Positions 54,392 to 62,777 of a stretch of DNA of 64,000 bases are shown one piece after another. Below the pieces are notes generated by a model. That model worked only from the letters and a program-made list of their open reading frames with translations, had not been told where the DNA came from and ran no database searches. The translations under genes were made by a program, and so were the position numbers. The stretch covers positions 248,001-312,000 of the forward strand of contig CAXXVR010000002.1 of the NCBI GenBank assembly GCA_963675955.2. Direction: 5' to 3'. This DNA comes from Desulfocicer sp963675955 (GTDB lineage Bacteria > Desulfobacterota > Desulfobacteria > Desulfobacterales > Desulfobacteraceae). Position 1 is the stretch's first letter; the number at the start of each line of letters is the position of its first letter.

Positions 54392-54405
54392 TTGATTTAG
54401 ATCAA
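54392..54405. promoter_or_regulatory. Fnr/Crp-type site between polyferredoxin and CBS genes
   Basis: TTGATTTAGATCAA, a perfect palindrome of the Fnr type, in the divergent promoter region. Confidence 0.55.
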
Positions 54406-54410
54406 TCAAT

Positions 54411-54541
54411 GTAAATATTTGGCTTGATCATATAAATGTCTGGACAGTATCCCAAATTTACCTGTTTGGGGCTGTGTAGCATACTGATGCTATGTGAGCA
54501 GAATGAAACAGGCTAAGATGGGGTGCTGATCAAATATTTAC
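54411..54541. repeat. Family A repeat, copy 4
   Basis: A 131-bp copy in opposite orientation, lying exactly between two Fnr-type sites in the divergent promoter region. The rest of 54154-54703 holds no gene. Confidence 0.8.
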
Positions 54542-54558
54542 CAATCAACTGGAAAAAC

Positions 54559-54572
54559 TTGATCTGAGTCAA
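54559..54572. promoter_or_regulatory. Fnr/Crp-type site upstream of the CBS-HPP operon
   Basis: TTGATCTGAGTCAA followed by TGA, about 130 bases before the CBS gene. Confidence 0.55.
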
Positions 54573-54703
54573 TGATTTAATTAGAAAAATTTATTATTTT
54601 TATGGCGACTGTCGCTGAGGCATCCAGTGAAATATTTTTATAAAGCAGTTTGCCTGTAAAGGATAGCCATTTTATCCGAATCTTATTACAATGAGGGGAT
54701 GAT

Positions 54704-55297
54704 ATGAAATTTAGCTCACTCAACGAATGTACCCTGCCAATTTCAGACGAAGATATTTTTCAAGCCATGAAACAAATACCAGGGTATCTGGATATTACAC
54801 CCTCGGATTTCAGGGAAGTTTACCTTGTGGCCTTTGCTCAGGCCATGTCCCGTGTGAAAAATGCCATTACCGCAGATCAGATCATGACCCGAGATGTCAT
54901 TACAGCAAGCGAAAATACCTCGCTTATGGAAGTGGCAAAAAAAATGGCCGACAACAAGATTTCCGGTCTTCCGGTTGTCAGGGATGATCTTAGCGTTGCA
55001 GGTGTCATATCTGACAAAGATTTTTTAAAGCGGATGAACGATGACCATGCTCCGTCTTTCATGCGTGTTGTTTTACAATGCCTTGGAACCACAGGCTGTA
55101 TTGCAGCTGGTTTTAAAAAACTTGTGGCGGCAGATATCATGTCTTCTCCCTGTATCACCATTGTGCCACAAACCCCTTTGATGGAAATTGCCAACCTTAT
55201 GGATCAAAAGAATATCAACAGGGTCCCGGTTATTGATGATCAATCAAAACTGCTGGGGATTATTGCCCGATCAGACATTGTACAGACTATATGTTAA
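54704..55297 (+). CDS. CBS-domain pair protein
   Basis: A 197-residue cytosolic protein with two CBS domains (ADQIMTRDVITASENTSL and AADIMSSPCITIVPQTPL), which bind adenine nucleotides. It has GAGGGGATGA before the ATG. It is followed after 30 bases by an HPP-family membrane protein; HPP and CBS domains occur fused in other proteins, so this one is probably the nucleotide-sensing subunit of that transporter. Confidence 0.88.
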   Translation: MKFSSLNECTLPISDEDIFQAMKQIPGYLDITPSDFREVYLVAFAQAMSRVKNAITADQIMTRDVITASENTSLMEVAKKMADNKISGLPVVRDDLSVAGVISDKDFLKRMNDDHAPSFMRVVLQCLGTTGCIAAGFKKLVAADIMSSPCITIVPQTPLMEIANLMDQKNINRVPVIDDQSKLLGIIARSDIVQTIC

Positions 55298-55327
55298 TGG
55301 AAATAAAAAAATAGGAAATGTAATTTA

Positions 55328-55864
55328 ATGTCGTTTTTCAGCAAAATGAGAGGGGGAGGGCAGAGCCCGCCGGCGGTTAGATTTTCAGAGATTGTCTGGT
55401 CATGGGTGGGTGCTTTCCTGGGGATAACACCGGTGGCTTTTTTAAATTATAATCTTTTCAGCGGTGATGATCTGGTTTATATTATCGGATCTTTCGGGGC
55501 TTCAGCCGTATTAATATACGGTGCGGTCAGGAGCCCTTTGGCGCAACCCAGAAATTTATTGGGCGGGCATGTTATATCTGCGGTTATCGGGGTCATTGCC
55601 TATAAATTACTTTATCCATTTCCCTGGCTTGCGTCCTCAATTGCCGTGGCCACAGCCATTGCCGTCATGCATGCAACCAGAACACTGCACCCTCCCGGAG
55701 GGGCAACTGCCTTGATTGCTGTTATCGGCAGTGAAAAAATCCATGACCTTGGGTTCTTTTATGCGGTCATTCCAGTTGGGGTCGGGGTTTTGATCATGCT
55801 GATTGTTGCCTTGATCGTCAATAATCTGGCAACCTCAAGAAAGTACCCTGAGTTTTGGTTTTAA
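55328..55864 (+). CDS. HPP-family membrane protein
   Basis: A 178-residue inner-membrane protein with about four helices and the diagnostic LHPPGGATALIAV. Plant and cyanobacterial HPP proteins move nitrite. In this setting of nitrite/NO-handling genes, nitrite transport is a reasonable guess. A short duplicate of its 3' end lies at 62709-62756. Confidence 0.85.
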   Translation: MSFFSKMRGGGQSPPAVRFSEIVWSWVGAFLGITPVAFLNYNLFSGDDLVYIIGSFGASAVLIYGAVRSPLAQPRNLLGGHVISAVIGVIAYKLLYPFPWLASSIAVATAIAVMHATRTLHPPGGATALIAVIGSEKIHDLGFFYAVIPVGVGVLIMLIVALIVNNLATSRKYPEFWF

Positions 55865-55873
55865 CGCTTTACA

Positions 55874-55911
55874 GGGGGGACTGTCTGTTTTTTTAAAATG
55901 GACATCCCCCC
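55874..55911 (+). terminator. Hairpin after the HPP gene
   Basis: GGGGGGA-C-TGTC pairs with GACATCCCCCC, loop T-rich. No T tract follows, so it may act as a weak terminator between the convergent HPP and RIC genes. Confidence 0.35.
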
Positions 55912-56047
55912 AGACCTGCCTTTCCCACACCGGGCAGCTCCTTCTTAAAATTCGGTTCCCATTTAAGCTTAAATAGGATCACCGGTAAACTGGTATCTGG
56001 ACCGGATAGAAGGCTGATGCCTTTTGTGGGGTCTTTTCACCGGACGT

Positions 56048-56803
56048 TCATAGTCGTAACTCCATGGATTGTAAAGTCTGGTTTGCTTTCAAAAATAGGA
56101 TGTTATTTTCGAGATGAACATGCCTGTGAAGGTCATCTTCGAACTCTTTGAGTTTTTTGTAGGTAATATTAAAGGTATTACAGGCATCTTCCGGGATTGA
56201 GTAGTCATTGGAAAGACGGCGAATTTCATGAACGGCATCACCGATTTCTTCGTGTTCGTTGTGAAGTTTGTCAAGAGAAACTCTGATCACCTCAAAATCT
56301 ATACTCTTAGATGGTGAACCGTTGCCTTTATCGGCCTCGACTTGCTTGATCGCCGGAAAAAGAATTTCTTCTTCTTCACGGAGATGTCCCTTCATATCCG
56401 ATGTTATTTTATCAAAAATAGTTATGATCTTGGTCAACTCTGGGTGATTGGTACCGTGGACATCAACTATTTTATGTATGTATGAGGCTATTGGGTCCAT
56501 TTCCTCATTCAGGTAAGCATGGTGAGTGTTAACGATATAGTCGGCAAGAAAGGACAAACTCCATGTCGCGTAATTCCGGCTCCGTTTTAGTGGCTCACTC
56601 TTTATCGCCTTAATTTCCTGTTGGATTACGTCAAAATCAAGGTTTCTTTCCTGGCAGGCTGTGGTGAGGGACACCTGGCCCCCGCAACAGAAATCTATTC
56701 CATATTTGTCAAAGACACTTGCAGTCCTGTAATCTTCGGCAACTATCTCGCCTATTTTTTTTTGAAAATTCTCTTTTTTTTGTGGAAGTTTAGATTCTGT
56801 CAT
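56048..56803 (-). CDS. RIC-type (ScdA/YtfE) di-iron repair protein
   Basis: A 251-residue protein that repairs Fe-S clusters damaged by NO or peroxide. The N-terminal ScdA domain has the pattern DKYGIDFCCGGQVSLTTAC (about residues 28-46). The C-terminal hemerythrin-like domain supplies the di-iron histidines and carboxylates (YIVNTHHAYLNEE, HLREEEEILFP, LHNEHEEIGD, LHRHVHLENNILF). It belongs with the flavodiiron and HAO-like genes downstream in a nitrosative-stress set. Confidence 0.92.
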   Translation of the reverse strand: MTESKLPQKKENFQKKIGEIVAEDYRTASVFDKYGIDFCCGGQVSLTTACQERNLDFDVIQQEIKAIKSEPLKRSRNYATWSLSFLADYIVNTHHAYLNEEMDPIASYIHKIVDVHGTNHPELTKIITIFDKITSDMKGHLREEEEILFPAIKQVEADKGNGSPSKSIDFEVIRVSLDKLHNEHEEIGDAVHEIRRLSNDYSIPEDACNTFNITYKKLKEFEDDLHRHVHLENNILFLKANQTLQSMELRL

Positions 56804-57150
56804 AATAGCTCCTATTTCTATATATTAAGGGGGTTAAGCTTGGTGATTTGTTATTTAAAATATTTTTTGATCTGTTTTATCGCCATTTTTATTAACAATT
56901 TAGGTTCTTTTCTATATCATGTTCGCTCAACTTGCGGCTGACCTGATAATGGCCTTTGGTAGTAAAAAATTTTCTTTTCAGGGCAGTCTGACCATTGGAA
57001 TCCCCATGATAATTTCATATAACTGCCACGGGCAGACCGTATTCTGATCCGGCTCTGCCAACAACGAAGCTTGAAATACGCCCCTGATTTGCGGAGTATT
57101 TCATATAAAAAAGGAATGGACTAAACAGTATATTTGTTTATAATACGGTT
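56804..57150. other. Gene-free region upstream of the RIC and diguanylate cyclase genes
   Basis: Divergent promoter region. A hairpin TGAAATAC...GTATTTCA lies at 57072-57103. Just before the cyclase gene, TGGACT, 16 bases and TATAAT give a promoter whose transcript would start almost at the ATG. No Fnr-type site was found here. Confidence 0.4.
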
Positions 57151-58356
57151 ATGATATTCAAAAAATATACCATCCCAATTTGCTTGATATGGACAGTGCT
57201 GGTCCTGCTTTCCTTTTTAATGAACTATTCAAATTTTAAAAAAGAGCGTGAAAATCTCGCCCTGGTTTCATCAAGAAACCTGTTTGGCATAATCTCCATA
57301 GCCCGCGCCTGGAATGCTATGCATGGTGGTTTGTACGCCCCGGTAACGGAACAATTACAACCCAATCCATATCTTGATGACCAGATGAGAGATATTGAAG
57401 TGGATGACCATCTGCTGCTCACTAAAATCAACCCGTCTTTTATGACCCGGCAGCTCTCAGAAATAGCTGAAGAAAAGAATGGTGTCCAGTTCAGGCTTAC
57501 GAGCCTCAGGCCTATTCGTCCACAAAACAGACCAACCGAGCGTGAAAAACGATATCTGGAAGCATTTGAAAACGATGCTGTTGATAAAGGTGAGTTTATA
57601 CTTAAAAATGATGAGACCTGTTATTTTTATATGGCCCCTCTTGTGACCTCTAAATCATGCCTGGAGTGCCATGCAAAACAGGGTTACATGGAAGGAGACA
57701 TCAGGGGCGGTATAAGTATCCTGTTGCCCTTTGTCATGAACGTTCCTGTTTTTTCACTGCTATTTTGGCATTTCTTGTTTGCAGTAGGGGGAATAATGCT
57801 GATCTGTCTGGGGTCAAACAAACTTGGAAAAGCCTATGAGACAATAGAGCTTCAGGCAACCATTGATGATCTGACAAAGATCCCTAACCGACGGAATTTT
57901 AACAAGACCATGGATATGGAATATAAACGATGCCTGAGAGAGAACCTTCCGATGTCCCTGATCATGTGTGATATTGATTTTTTTAAAGCCTTTAACGATA
58001 CCTACGGTCACAATGAGGGTGACAATTGCCTGAAAAATGTTGCTGGAGCAATTAAATCCTCTCTGAAACGGCCATTGGATTCATGCGCTCGATTTGGAGG
58101 AGAGGAGTTTATCATAGTGTTGCCTGCTACTCCTTTAGAAGGTGGTGTCAATATGGCAGAACAAGTACGTTCGGCAGTGGAAAACTTGAAAATACCACAT
58201 AAACACTCCTCGGTTTGCAAAGTTGTAACGTTAAGTCTTGGTGTTGCCGTCCTGGATTCAAAACGCATGACAAATCCGGAAGACCTCATTAAGAAGGCTG
58301 ACAAGGCTTTGTACAAGGCAAAAAATAACGGCAGGAATCAGGTGCAATTTGAGTGA
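57151..58356 (+). CDS. Diguanylate cyclase with haem-binding Tll0287-like sensor
   Basis: A 401-residue membrane protein making cyclic di-GMP. Two membrane helices (about residues 5-25 and 208-232) enclose a periplasmic DUF3365/Tll0287-like domain with one haem motif, SCLECHAKQGY (about residues 168-178). The GGDEF domain follows, with DDLTKIPNRRNF and the active-site FGGEEF near residue 310. A redox or NO signal at the haem could thus set cyclic di-GMP levels. Confidence 0.88.
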   Translation: MIFKKYTIPICLIWTVLVLLSFLMNYSNFKKERENLALVSSRNLFGIISIARAWNAMHGGLYAPVTEQLQPNPYLDDQMRDIEVDDHLLLTKINPSFMTRQLSEIAEEKNGVQFRLTSLRPIRPQNRPTEREKRYLEAFENDAVDKGEFILKNDETCYFYMAPLVTSKSCLECHAKQGYMEGDIRGGISILLPFVMNVPVFSLLFWHFLFAVGGIMLICLGSNKLGKAYETIELQATIDDLTKIPNRRNFNKTMDMEYKRCLRENLPMSLIMCDIDFFKAFNDTYGHNEGDNCLKNVAGAIKSSLKRPLDSCARFGGEEFIIVLPATPLEGGVNMAEQVRSAVENLKIPHKHSSVCKVVTLSLGVAVLDSKRMTNPEDLIKKADKALYKAKNNGRNQVQFE

Positions 58357-58369
58357 GATCAACTCTATT

Positions 58370-58391
58370 GGTTAAAACCTGTGATTTAACC
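58370..58391 (+). terminator. Terminator-like hairpin of the diguanylate cyclase gene
   Basis: GGTTAAA, loop ACCTGTGA, TTTAACC, followed by GTTTCGTGTTTTT. The stem is AT-rich and short. Confidence 0.4.
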
Positions 58392-58456
58392 GTTTCGTGT
58401 TTTTACGGGTTTCATCAATCTTCTTGCCTGATTTTAAATTAAGGACAGAAAAATCG

Positions 58457-58481
58457 GCATTGCCCTGGATCAGGGCAATGC
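58457..58481. terminator. Bidirectional terminator between convergent genes
   Basis: GCATTGCCCT, loop GGATC, AGGGCAATGC: a perfect 10-bp stem with Ts after it on the + strand (TTATTTTTTT) and on the - strand (CGATTTTT). It ends both the diguanylate cyclase and flavodiiron transcripts. Confidence 0.85.
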
Positions 58482-58521
58482 AGGAATTATTTTTTTGGGG
58501 TTTAGGTTCTATATTTTTGGG

Positions 58522-59700
58522 TTATTTGAAGCCTTGTTCTTTGTGTTTTTCTGCAATGGCATCTGCCAGATCGTCCAATGCCTTAAACACCTCTTTTGTG
58601 GGTTTGCCTTTGCAGAGAACTGGAGGTACGACCTCTACTTTGAGATTGGGAATCATACCGGCAAGGGTTTCCACGGTCTTGCCGCCCCATCCATAGGAGC
58701 CGACAACGGAAAGAAATTTGGCGTTGGGCCGCAGGGCGTTTGCCAGAAATGTGGCATAGGCGGCATAGGGATGAGGTCCGGCCAGGATGGTGGGGGTTCC
58801 CACAACAATGGTGGCCGCATCCACCAAGGCCATGGCCAGTTTACCTATATCGGTTACGGCCAGGTTGAACTGCTCTACCCGGACCCCTTTATCCACCAGA
58901 GCTGCCACAAGATGCTCCACCATCACTCTGGTGCTTTCGTGCATGGATACATAGGGAATCACCACGGTGTTGCGAGGGGTTCCCAGTGTCCATTCATTAT
59001 AGGCATCCAATATAAAGGAGGGTTCGGGAAATATTTGTCCATGGCCCGGGGCGATCATTTCAATTTCGTAGGGTGCCAGCTTTTCCAGGTTCTTTTTAAT
59101 GATGCTTCTGAAGGGCATCATGATTTCGGCAAAATAACGCTTGGCCGCCTCGTAGACCCGACCATTATCCGTAACAAAAAGTTCGCTTGAAGCAATGTGG
59201 GAACCGAAAAAATCGCAGCTGAACAGGATCTTGTCTTCTTCCAGGTAAGTGACCATGGTCTCGGGCCAGTGAACCCAGGGAGTATAAATGAATTTCAGGG
59301 TTTTACCCCCCAGGGAGATGGTCTCCCCATCGGCTATGGAGATGAAAAAGTCCTCGGGAATGTTCAAATGATCCATGAGCAGCCCTTTGGCCTTGGGGGT
59401 GGATATAAGTTTTGCGCCGGGATATTTATCAAGGACCTGCATAATGGTTCCGGAATGGTCCTGTTCTGCATGGCTTGAGATAATGTAATCAATATTCTGA
59501 ACTCCCTCAAGCTGTGCCATGAACTCTTCGGCCATGGGTGGATCCACCGTGTCGATTAATGCCGTTTTTTCACTTCCTTCAATGAGGTAGGCGTTATAGC
59601 TGGTTCCGTCCGGAAGGGGAACCAGAGCGTCGAATAAACGGCTGTCCCAGTCCACAGACCCCATCCAATAGATACCTTCTTTAATTTTTCGTGCTTTCAT
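58522..59700 (-). CDS. Flavodiiron protein (NO/O2 reductase)
   Basis: A 392-residue soluble enzyme that reduces NO to N2O or O2 to water. The metallo-beta-lactamase domain has the di-iron ligands SSHAEQDHSG, WVHWPETM, SCDFFGSH and PGHGQIF. The flavodoxin domain follows, with VSMHESTRVMVEHLV and SVVGSYGWGGKTV at the FMN site. The start ATG 59700 has GAGGAGG upstream; an earlier in-frame start is unlikely. Its electron donor, usually a rubredoxin, is not in the window. Confidence 0.93.
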   Translation of the reverse strand: MKARKIKEGIYWMGSVDWDSRLFDALVPLPDGTSYNAYLIEGSEKTALIDTVDPPMAEEFMAQLEGVQNIDYIISSHAEQDHSGTIMQVLDKYPGAKLISTPKAKGLLMDHLNIPEDFFISIADGETISLGGKTLKFIYTPWVHWPETMVTYLEEDKILFSCDFFGSHIASSELFVTDNGRVYEAAKRYFAEIMMPFRSIIKKNLEKLAPYEIEMIAPGHGQIFPEPSFILDAYNEWTLGTPRNTVVIPYVSMHESTRVMVEHLVAALVDKGVRVEQFNLAVTDIGKLAMALVDAATIVVGTPTILAGPHPYAAYATFLANALRPNAKFLSVVGSYGWGGKTVETLAGMIPNLKVEVVPPVLCKGKPTKEVFKALDDLADAIAEKHKEQGFK

Positions 59701-59738
59701 GTGGTCCTCCTCTTTATGGTTATGCTCAAACCTTTTTT

Positions 59739-59841
59739 GGGCTTGGTCATTGTATCGGCCAGCCACCATAATCCATAATAGATGGGATTACGGGGTCAGG
59801 TCTGACTCCACCCCAAAGTGGCCGATGTTGTGATCAAGCCC
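59739..59841. repeat. Interspersed inverted repeat, family C, copy 1
   Basis: GGGCTTGGTCATTGTATCGG and, at the other end, the near complement of it (CCGATGTTGTGATCAAGCCC) enclose about 60 bases that include GGGGTCAGGTCTGACTCC. Related sequence is at 62496-62691, with single arms at 54184 and 51976. Confidence 0.6.
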
Positions 59842-59860
59842 ATACGGTTCATGAAAAACA

Positions 59861-59903
59861 TAAATCCCGTCCATAAAGGCAGACGGGATTTATCTGTTTT
59901 TTT
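59861..59903. terminator. Bidirectional terminator after the octahaem cytochrome gene
   Basis: TAAATCCCGTC and GACGGGATTTA form an 11-bp stem; Ts follow on the + strand (CTGTTTTTTTT) and shorter ones on the - strand (ATGTTTTTC). It ends the HAO-like gene, whose stop is 18 bases away. Confidence 0.8.
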
Positions 59904-59920
59904 TAGTCCTTTACGTTGAA

Positions 59921-61318
59921 CTACTCGGGCATGGTCACCGGACGCTGTTCCCTGGCCCCGTTTGCATTGGGATAATCCGTATGCTTGTAAGCTTTTTTAT
60001 TGTGCTTGATCAGTTCATTGCTGTTTTCCATGAATTTGTTGTACATGCCCTTGCATTCATAGAACCCGTGCCACCATGCATAATCCGGTGCCATCATGGC
60101 AGTTCCCATTCTCGCCCGGCGTCCCGGATAGTGCCATAGTTCGTAGAACTCAAGTTCAGGGTCCTCATCAAAATACCGATCCTTTGTGATAAGATCCTTT
60201 TGGTAGAGGGTATCTAACATTTTCTTTGCAGGTTTATAGTAAACATCATTGTATTCCTGAACCACATTGTCGAGTTTTGTGTAGTGGTCGTCCACCCATT
60301 TGTTGCCGTGGCACTGGATACAGACAGTTTTCATCTTGTTCCGTTCCCCCTCCCAGCTGTTGTTGGCCGGGAATGCGGCAAAATCTGCGGGACGAACGGT
60401 AAGGGGAGCCTGGAGTTCCCAGGAGAGTCTTTCCGTTGTATCGTGGGTTGTCATGACAGTTCCTGAACCTGACATATGGCATGCGGCGCAGGTGGGGGCG
60501 CGGTAGTCGACACCCGGGGTCCAGGTTCCGGGGGCGGCATTAAAATTGAATTCATCGCCAAAGGAGTTATAAATATCGCCATGTTTGGACTCGGTGTAGA
60601 TCTCGATCTGGGGATGATCCGGACCCAGATGGCACTGACCGCAGGCTTCAGGCTTTCTGGCTTCCATAACTGAAAATCGATGACGGGTGTGGCAACTGGT
60701 GCAGCTTCCCTTGCTTCCGTCCATGTTGACACGTCCAACGCCCGTATTGGGCCATGTATTGGGGTTGAGTTTCCCATCCTTCATTTCCAGAATGGTGCCG
60801 TGGCAGTAGTAGCAGCCGGAATTTCTTTCAATTTCGCTGTTCATGCCGGAATTCAGCCATGGATCAATTTTCCAGATTAGATCCAGGGTGTTGGCGTGTT
60901 TACTCAGGCTGTACTGCTTTGCCTCATCTGGATGGCAGCGGGAGCAGTCTTTGGGGGTCACGGCTGCAGCCACGGGTGTCCGGTACTCTTTGGTTCCATA
61001 TATACCCCTGTCAGAACGTTCGTATTGTTTGTAATGTTCCTGACTCACGTCCGGGTCCCGTTCATCTGCCTTGTGGCAGTCGTAGCAGGTGATGTTGGCA
61101 CTGGCATGGCGGCTGTGTGCCCAATCGGCAAACAGGCCCGGGTTTTCCTGCTTATGGCACTGGATGCAGGCCATAGCTTCCTTGGGCATGCTCCTTTCAA
61201 TTCTGAATTCTTTTTCTTTCAGGAGGTCTTCAGCAAAAGTGTTCCCTTCTGCAAGCCATAATACAGACAACGTCATTATGGTGCAACCAAGCAATGCGAG
61301 CCGTACAGTTTTTTTCAT
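59921..61318 (-). CDS. Octahaem HAO-family c-type cytochrome
   Basis: A 465-residue periplasmic protein with a signal peptide and eight CxxCH motifs (CIQCH, CYDCH, CSRCH, CYYCH, CTSCH, CGQCH, CAACH, CIQCH). CTSCHTRHRFSVMEARKPEA followed by CGQCHLGPDHPQ is the hallmark of the hydroxylamine oxidoreductase family. With a NapC/NrfH-type quinol-oxidising partner just upstream, the arrangement matches the HaoA-NapC pairs of epsilonproteobacteria, thought to reduce nitrite or hydroxylamine to ammonia. Direction of catalysis cannot be read from sequence here. AAGGAAC precedes the ATG. Confidence 0.88.
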   Translation of the reverse strand: MKKTVRLALLGCTIMTLSVLWLAEGNTFAEDLLKEKEFRIERSMPKEAMACIQCHKQENPGLFADWAHSRHASANITCYDCHKADERDPDVSQEHYKQYERSDRGIYGTKEYRTPVAAAVTPKDCSRCHPDEAKQYSLSKHANTLDLIWKIDPWLNSGMNSEIERNSGCYYCHGTILEMKDGKLNPNTWPNTGVGRVNMDGSKGSCTSCHTRHRFSVMEARKPEACGQCHLGPDHPQIEIYTESKHGDIYNSFGDEFNFNAAPGTWTPGVDYRAPTCAACHMSGSGTVMTTHDTTERLSWELQAPLTVRPADFAAFPANNSWEGERNKMKTVCIQCHGNKWVDDHYTKLDNVVQEYNDVYYKPAKKMLDTLYQKDLITKDRYFDEDPELEFYELWHYPGRRARMGTAMMAPDYAWWHGFYECKGMYNKFMENSNELIKHNKKAYKHTDYPNANGAREQRPVTMPE

Positions 61319-61456
61319 AATTCGTGTTCCTTTTTTTCATGATTATATTTTAAGTATCCACACATATGTTTTTCCGCATTCCATGGATATAGGTCATTGA
61401 TATTTCAATGTTTTGTTTTGAAGAATATATGCTTGGGCACTTATATTGATTTTACT

Positions 61457-61981
61457 TTAATACGTTTTGTACTGATAAACTGCTGCCCTGTTGTGTACAA
61501 GGTTTTCATGGCATTCGGTGCATCTTTTTTCATATCCCCGCCTTGGATACAAGACCGATCTGTGGGCCAGCATGCCCCCCCTCCGATTGGAGATATAAAG
61601 AAGATTCTGATGACAGGTCAGACAATTGCTGTTATCCATGCTCAGAGATGCGGCTTTCCTGGTTTCAAGGCGGTCATACTCACCGCCAAGGAAATGCCCT
61701 ACAACATCTTTAAGTCCATGGTAGGTTTTGCCATAGAGAAACTTGATGGTTTGCTCTGGCGGCGGAAGATGGCAATCCATGCAGACTGCAACTACCCCTC
61801 GTCTGTTGTTGGCGTGGCTGGAGGTTTTCCACTCGTGATATGCGGGTTGAATTTCGTGACAGCTTGAGCAGAATTCAGGGGTTGAGGTCTTGAGCATCGC
61901 AAAATTTGTCATGATAAAAACGGGAAATGCAATAACAAAACCCACCGTGACAAGCAAAATGCCCTTAAGATATTTTTTCAT
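61457..61981 (-). CDS. NapC/NrfH-type tetrahaem membrane cytochrome
   Basis: A 174-residue quinol-oxidising cytochrome. One N-terminal membrane helix (GILLVTVGFVIAFPVFIM) is followed by four haem motifs: CSSCH, CMDCH, CLTCH and CTECH. It would pass electrons from menaquinol to the octahaem cytochrome encoded 138 bases downstream. ATG 61981 was chosen over an in-frame TTG six bases earlier. Confidence 0.9.
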   Translation of the reverse strand: MKKYLKGILLVTVGFVIAFPVFIMTNFAMLKTSTPEFCSSCHEIQPAYHEWKTSSHANNRRGVVAVCMDCHLPPPEQTIKFLYGKTYHGLKDVVGHFLGGEYDRLETRKAASLSMDNSNCLTCHQNLLYISNRRGGMLAHRSVLYPRRGYEKRCTECHENLVHNRAAVYQYKTY

Positions 61982-62154
61982 ATGCAATGCCCATTTCTTT
62001 TTTGCGAAACATTATAATTTGAAATATAGTCGATGTTACAATTTTACTTTTCTATGATAAAAGATTAGTTAGCATAAAATTATCAAGAAATCCATTATAA
62101 AATATCACTTAAATTATCGCCTGTCATTTCGTACACCTGTCCAAAGGTATTTGG

Positions 62155-62286
62155 GTAAATATTTTGGTGAGCACCCCGGCGTCACCTGTTTTGGCCCGCT
62201 CACATGACGTCAGTATGCTGGATATCCCCAAACAGGTGAATATGGGGCACTGTCCAGACATTGATATGATCAATCCAAATCTTTGC
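62155..62286. repeat. Family A repeat, copy 5 (diverged)
   Basis: The left end GTAAATATT is intact; the right end has drifted to AATCTTTGC. The hairpin centre GCTCACATGACGTC differs from other copies. It is the oldest-looking copy. Confidence 0.7.
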
Positions 62287-62442
62287 ATATTTGGGGAAGA
62301 TTCCTTTTACTCTATGAGAACTTACATTAAGCAATGAATGATTCCAGACAAAATCCGCTTGCTCTTTATGCAGGACTCCAATCAAATTGATTCAGATTAA
62401 ATTCAGTAATCAATTTGACTTTTGTAAAAAAGGTGAATTTAT

Positions 62443-62456
62443 TTGATATAAGTCAA
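62443..62456. promoter_or_regulatory. Fnr/Crp-type site upstream of the hemerythrin operon
   Basis: TTGATATAAGTCAA followed by TG, matching the sites at 44365 and 54559. It lies some 320 bases before the hemerythrin gene, with a family C repeat between. Confidence 0.5.
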
Positions 62457-62495
62457 TGTTTCATTTTTTTATTATATGTTAATATATTAACGTCT

Positions 62496-62691
62496 GGGCT
62501 TAGTCATAATATGGACCGGTAGTCATAATTGGCGGATTAATGGGATCAGGTCTGTGTTATCGGATATTGAGGCTCTTATCAGGTTCCATGCTTTGTGGCA
62601 AAGGCTTGGATATAAGAAATTTTTTCAGCAAAAACGTTAATAACTCAAGCCGGACGCTTGGCCCGAGGTGTTCGACGCTGTGACCAAGCCC
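62496..62691. repeat. Interspersed inverted repeat, family C, copy 2
   Basis: Starts GGGCTTAGTCATAATATGG, contains GGGATCAGGTCTG, and ends GACGCTGTGACCAAGCCC. The ends are complementary as in copy 1, but the middle is longer and different. Confidence 0.55.
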
Positions 62692-62708
62692 TAAGCAGGC
62701 CCTGATAC

Positions 62709-62756
62709 TCAATAATCTGGCCATTCCAAGAAAGTACCCTGAGTTTTGGCTTTAAC
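62709..62756 (+). pseudogene. Fragment of a second HPP gene, 3' end
   Basis: LNNLAIPRKYPEFWL-stop matches the last 15 codons of the HPP gene at 55.8 kb (NNLATSRKYPEFWF), and the similarity continues past the stop codon (TTTACA-GGGG). It starts right after the family C repeat and ends 20 bases before the hemerythrin start. Confidence 0.75.
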
Positions 62757-62777
62757 GTTTTACAAGGGGAAGAAACG

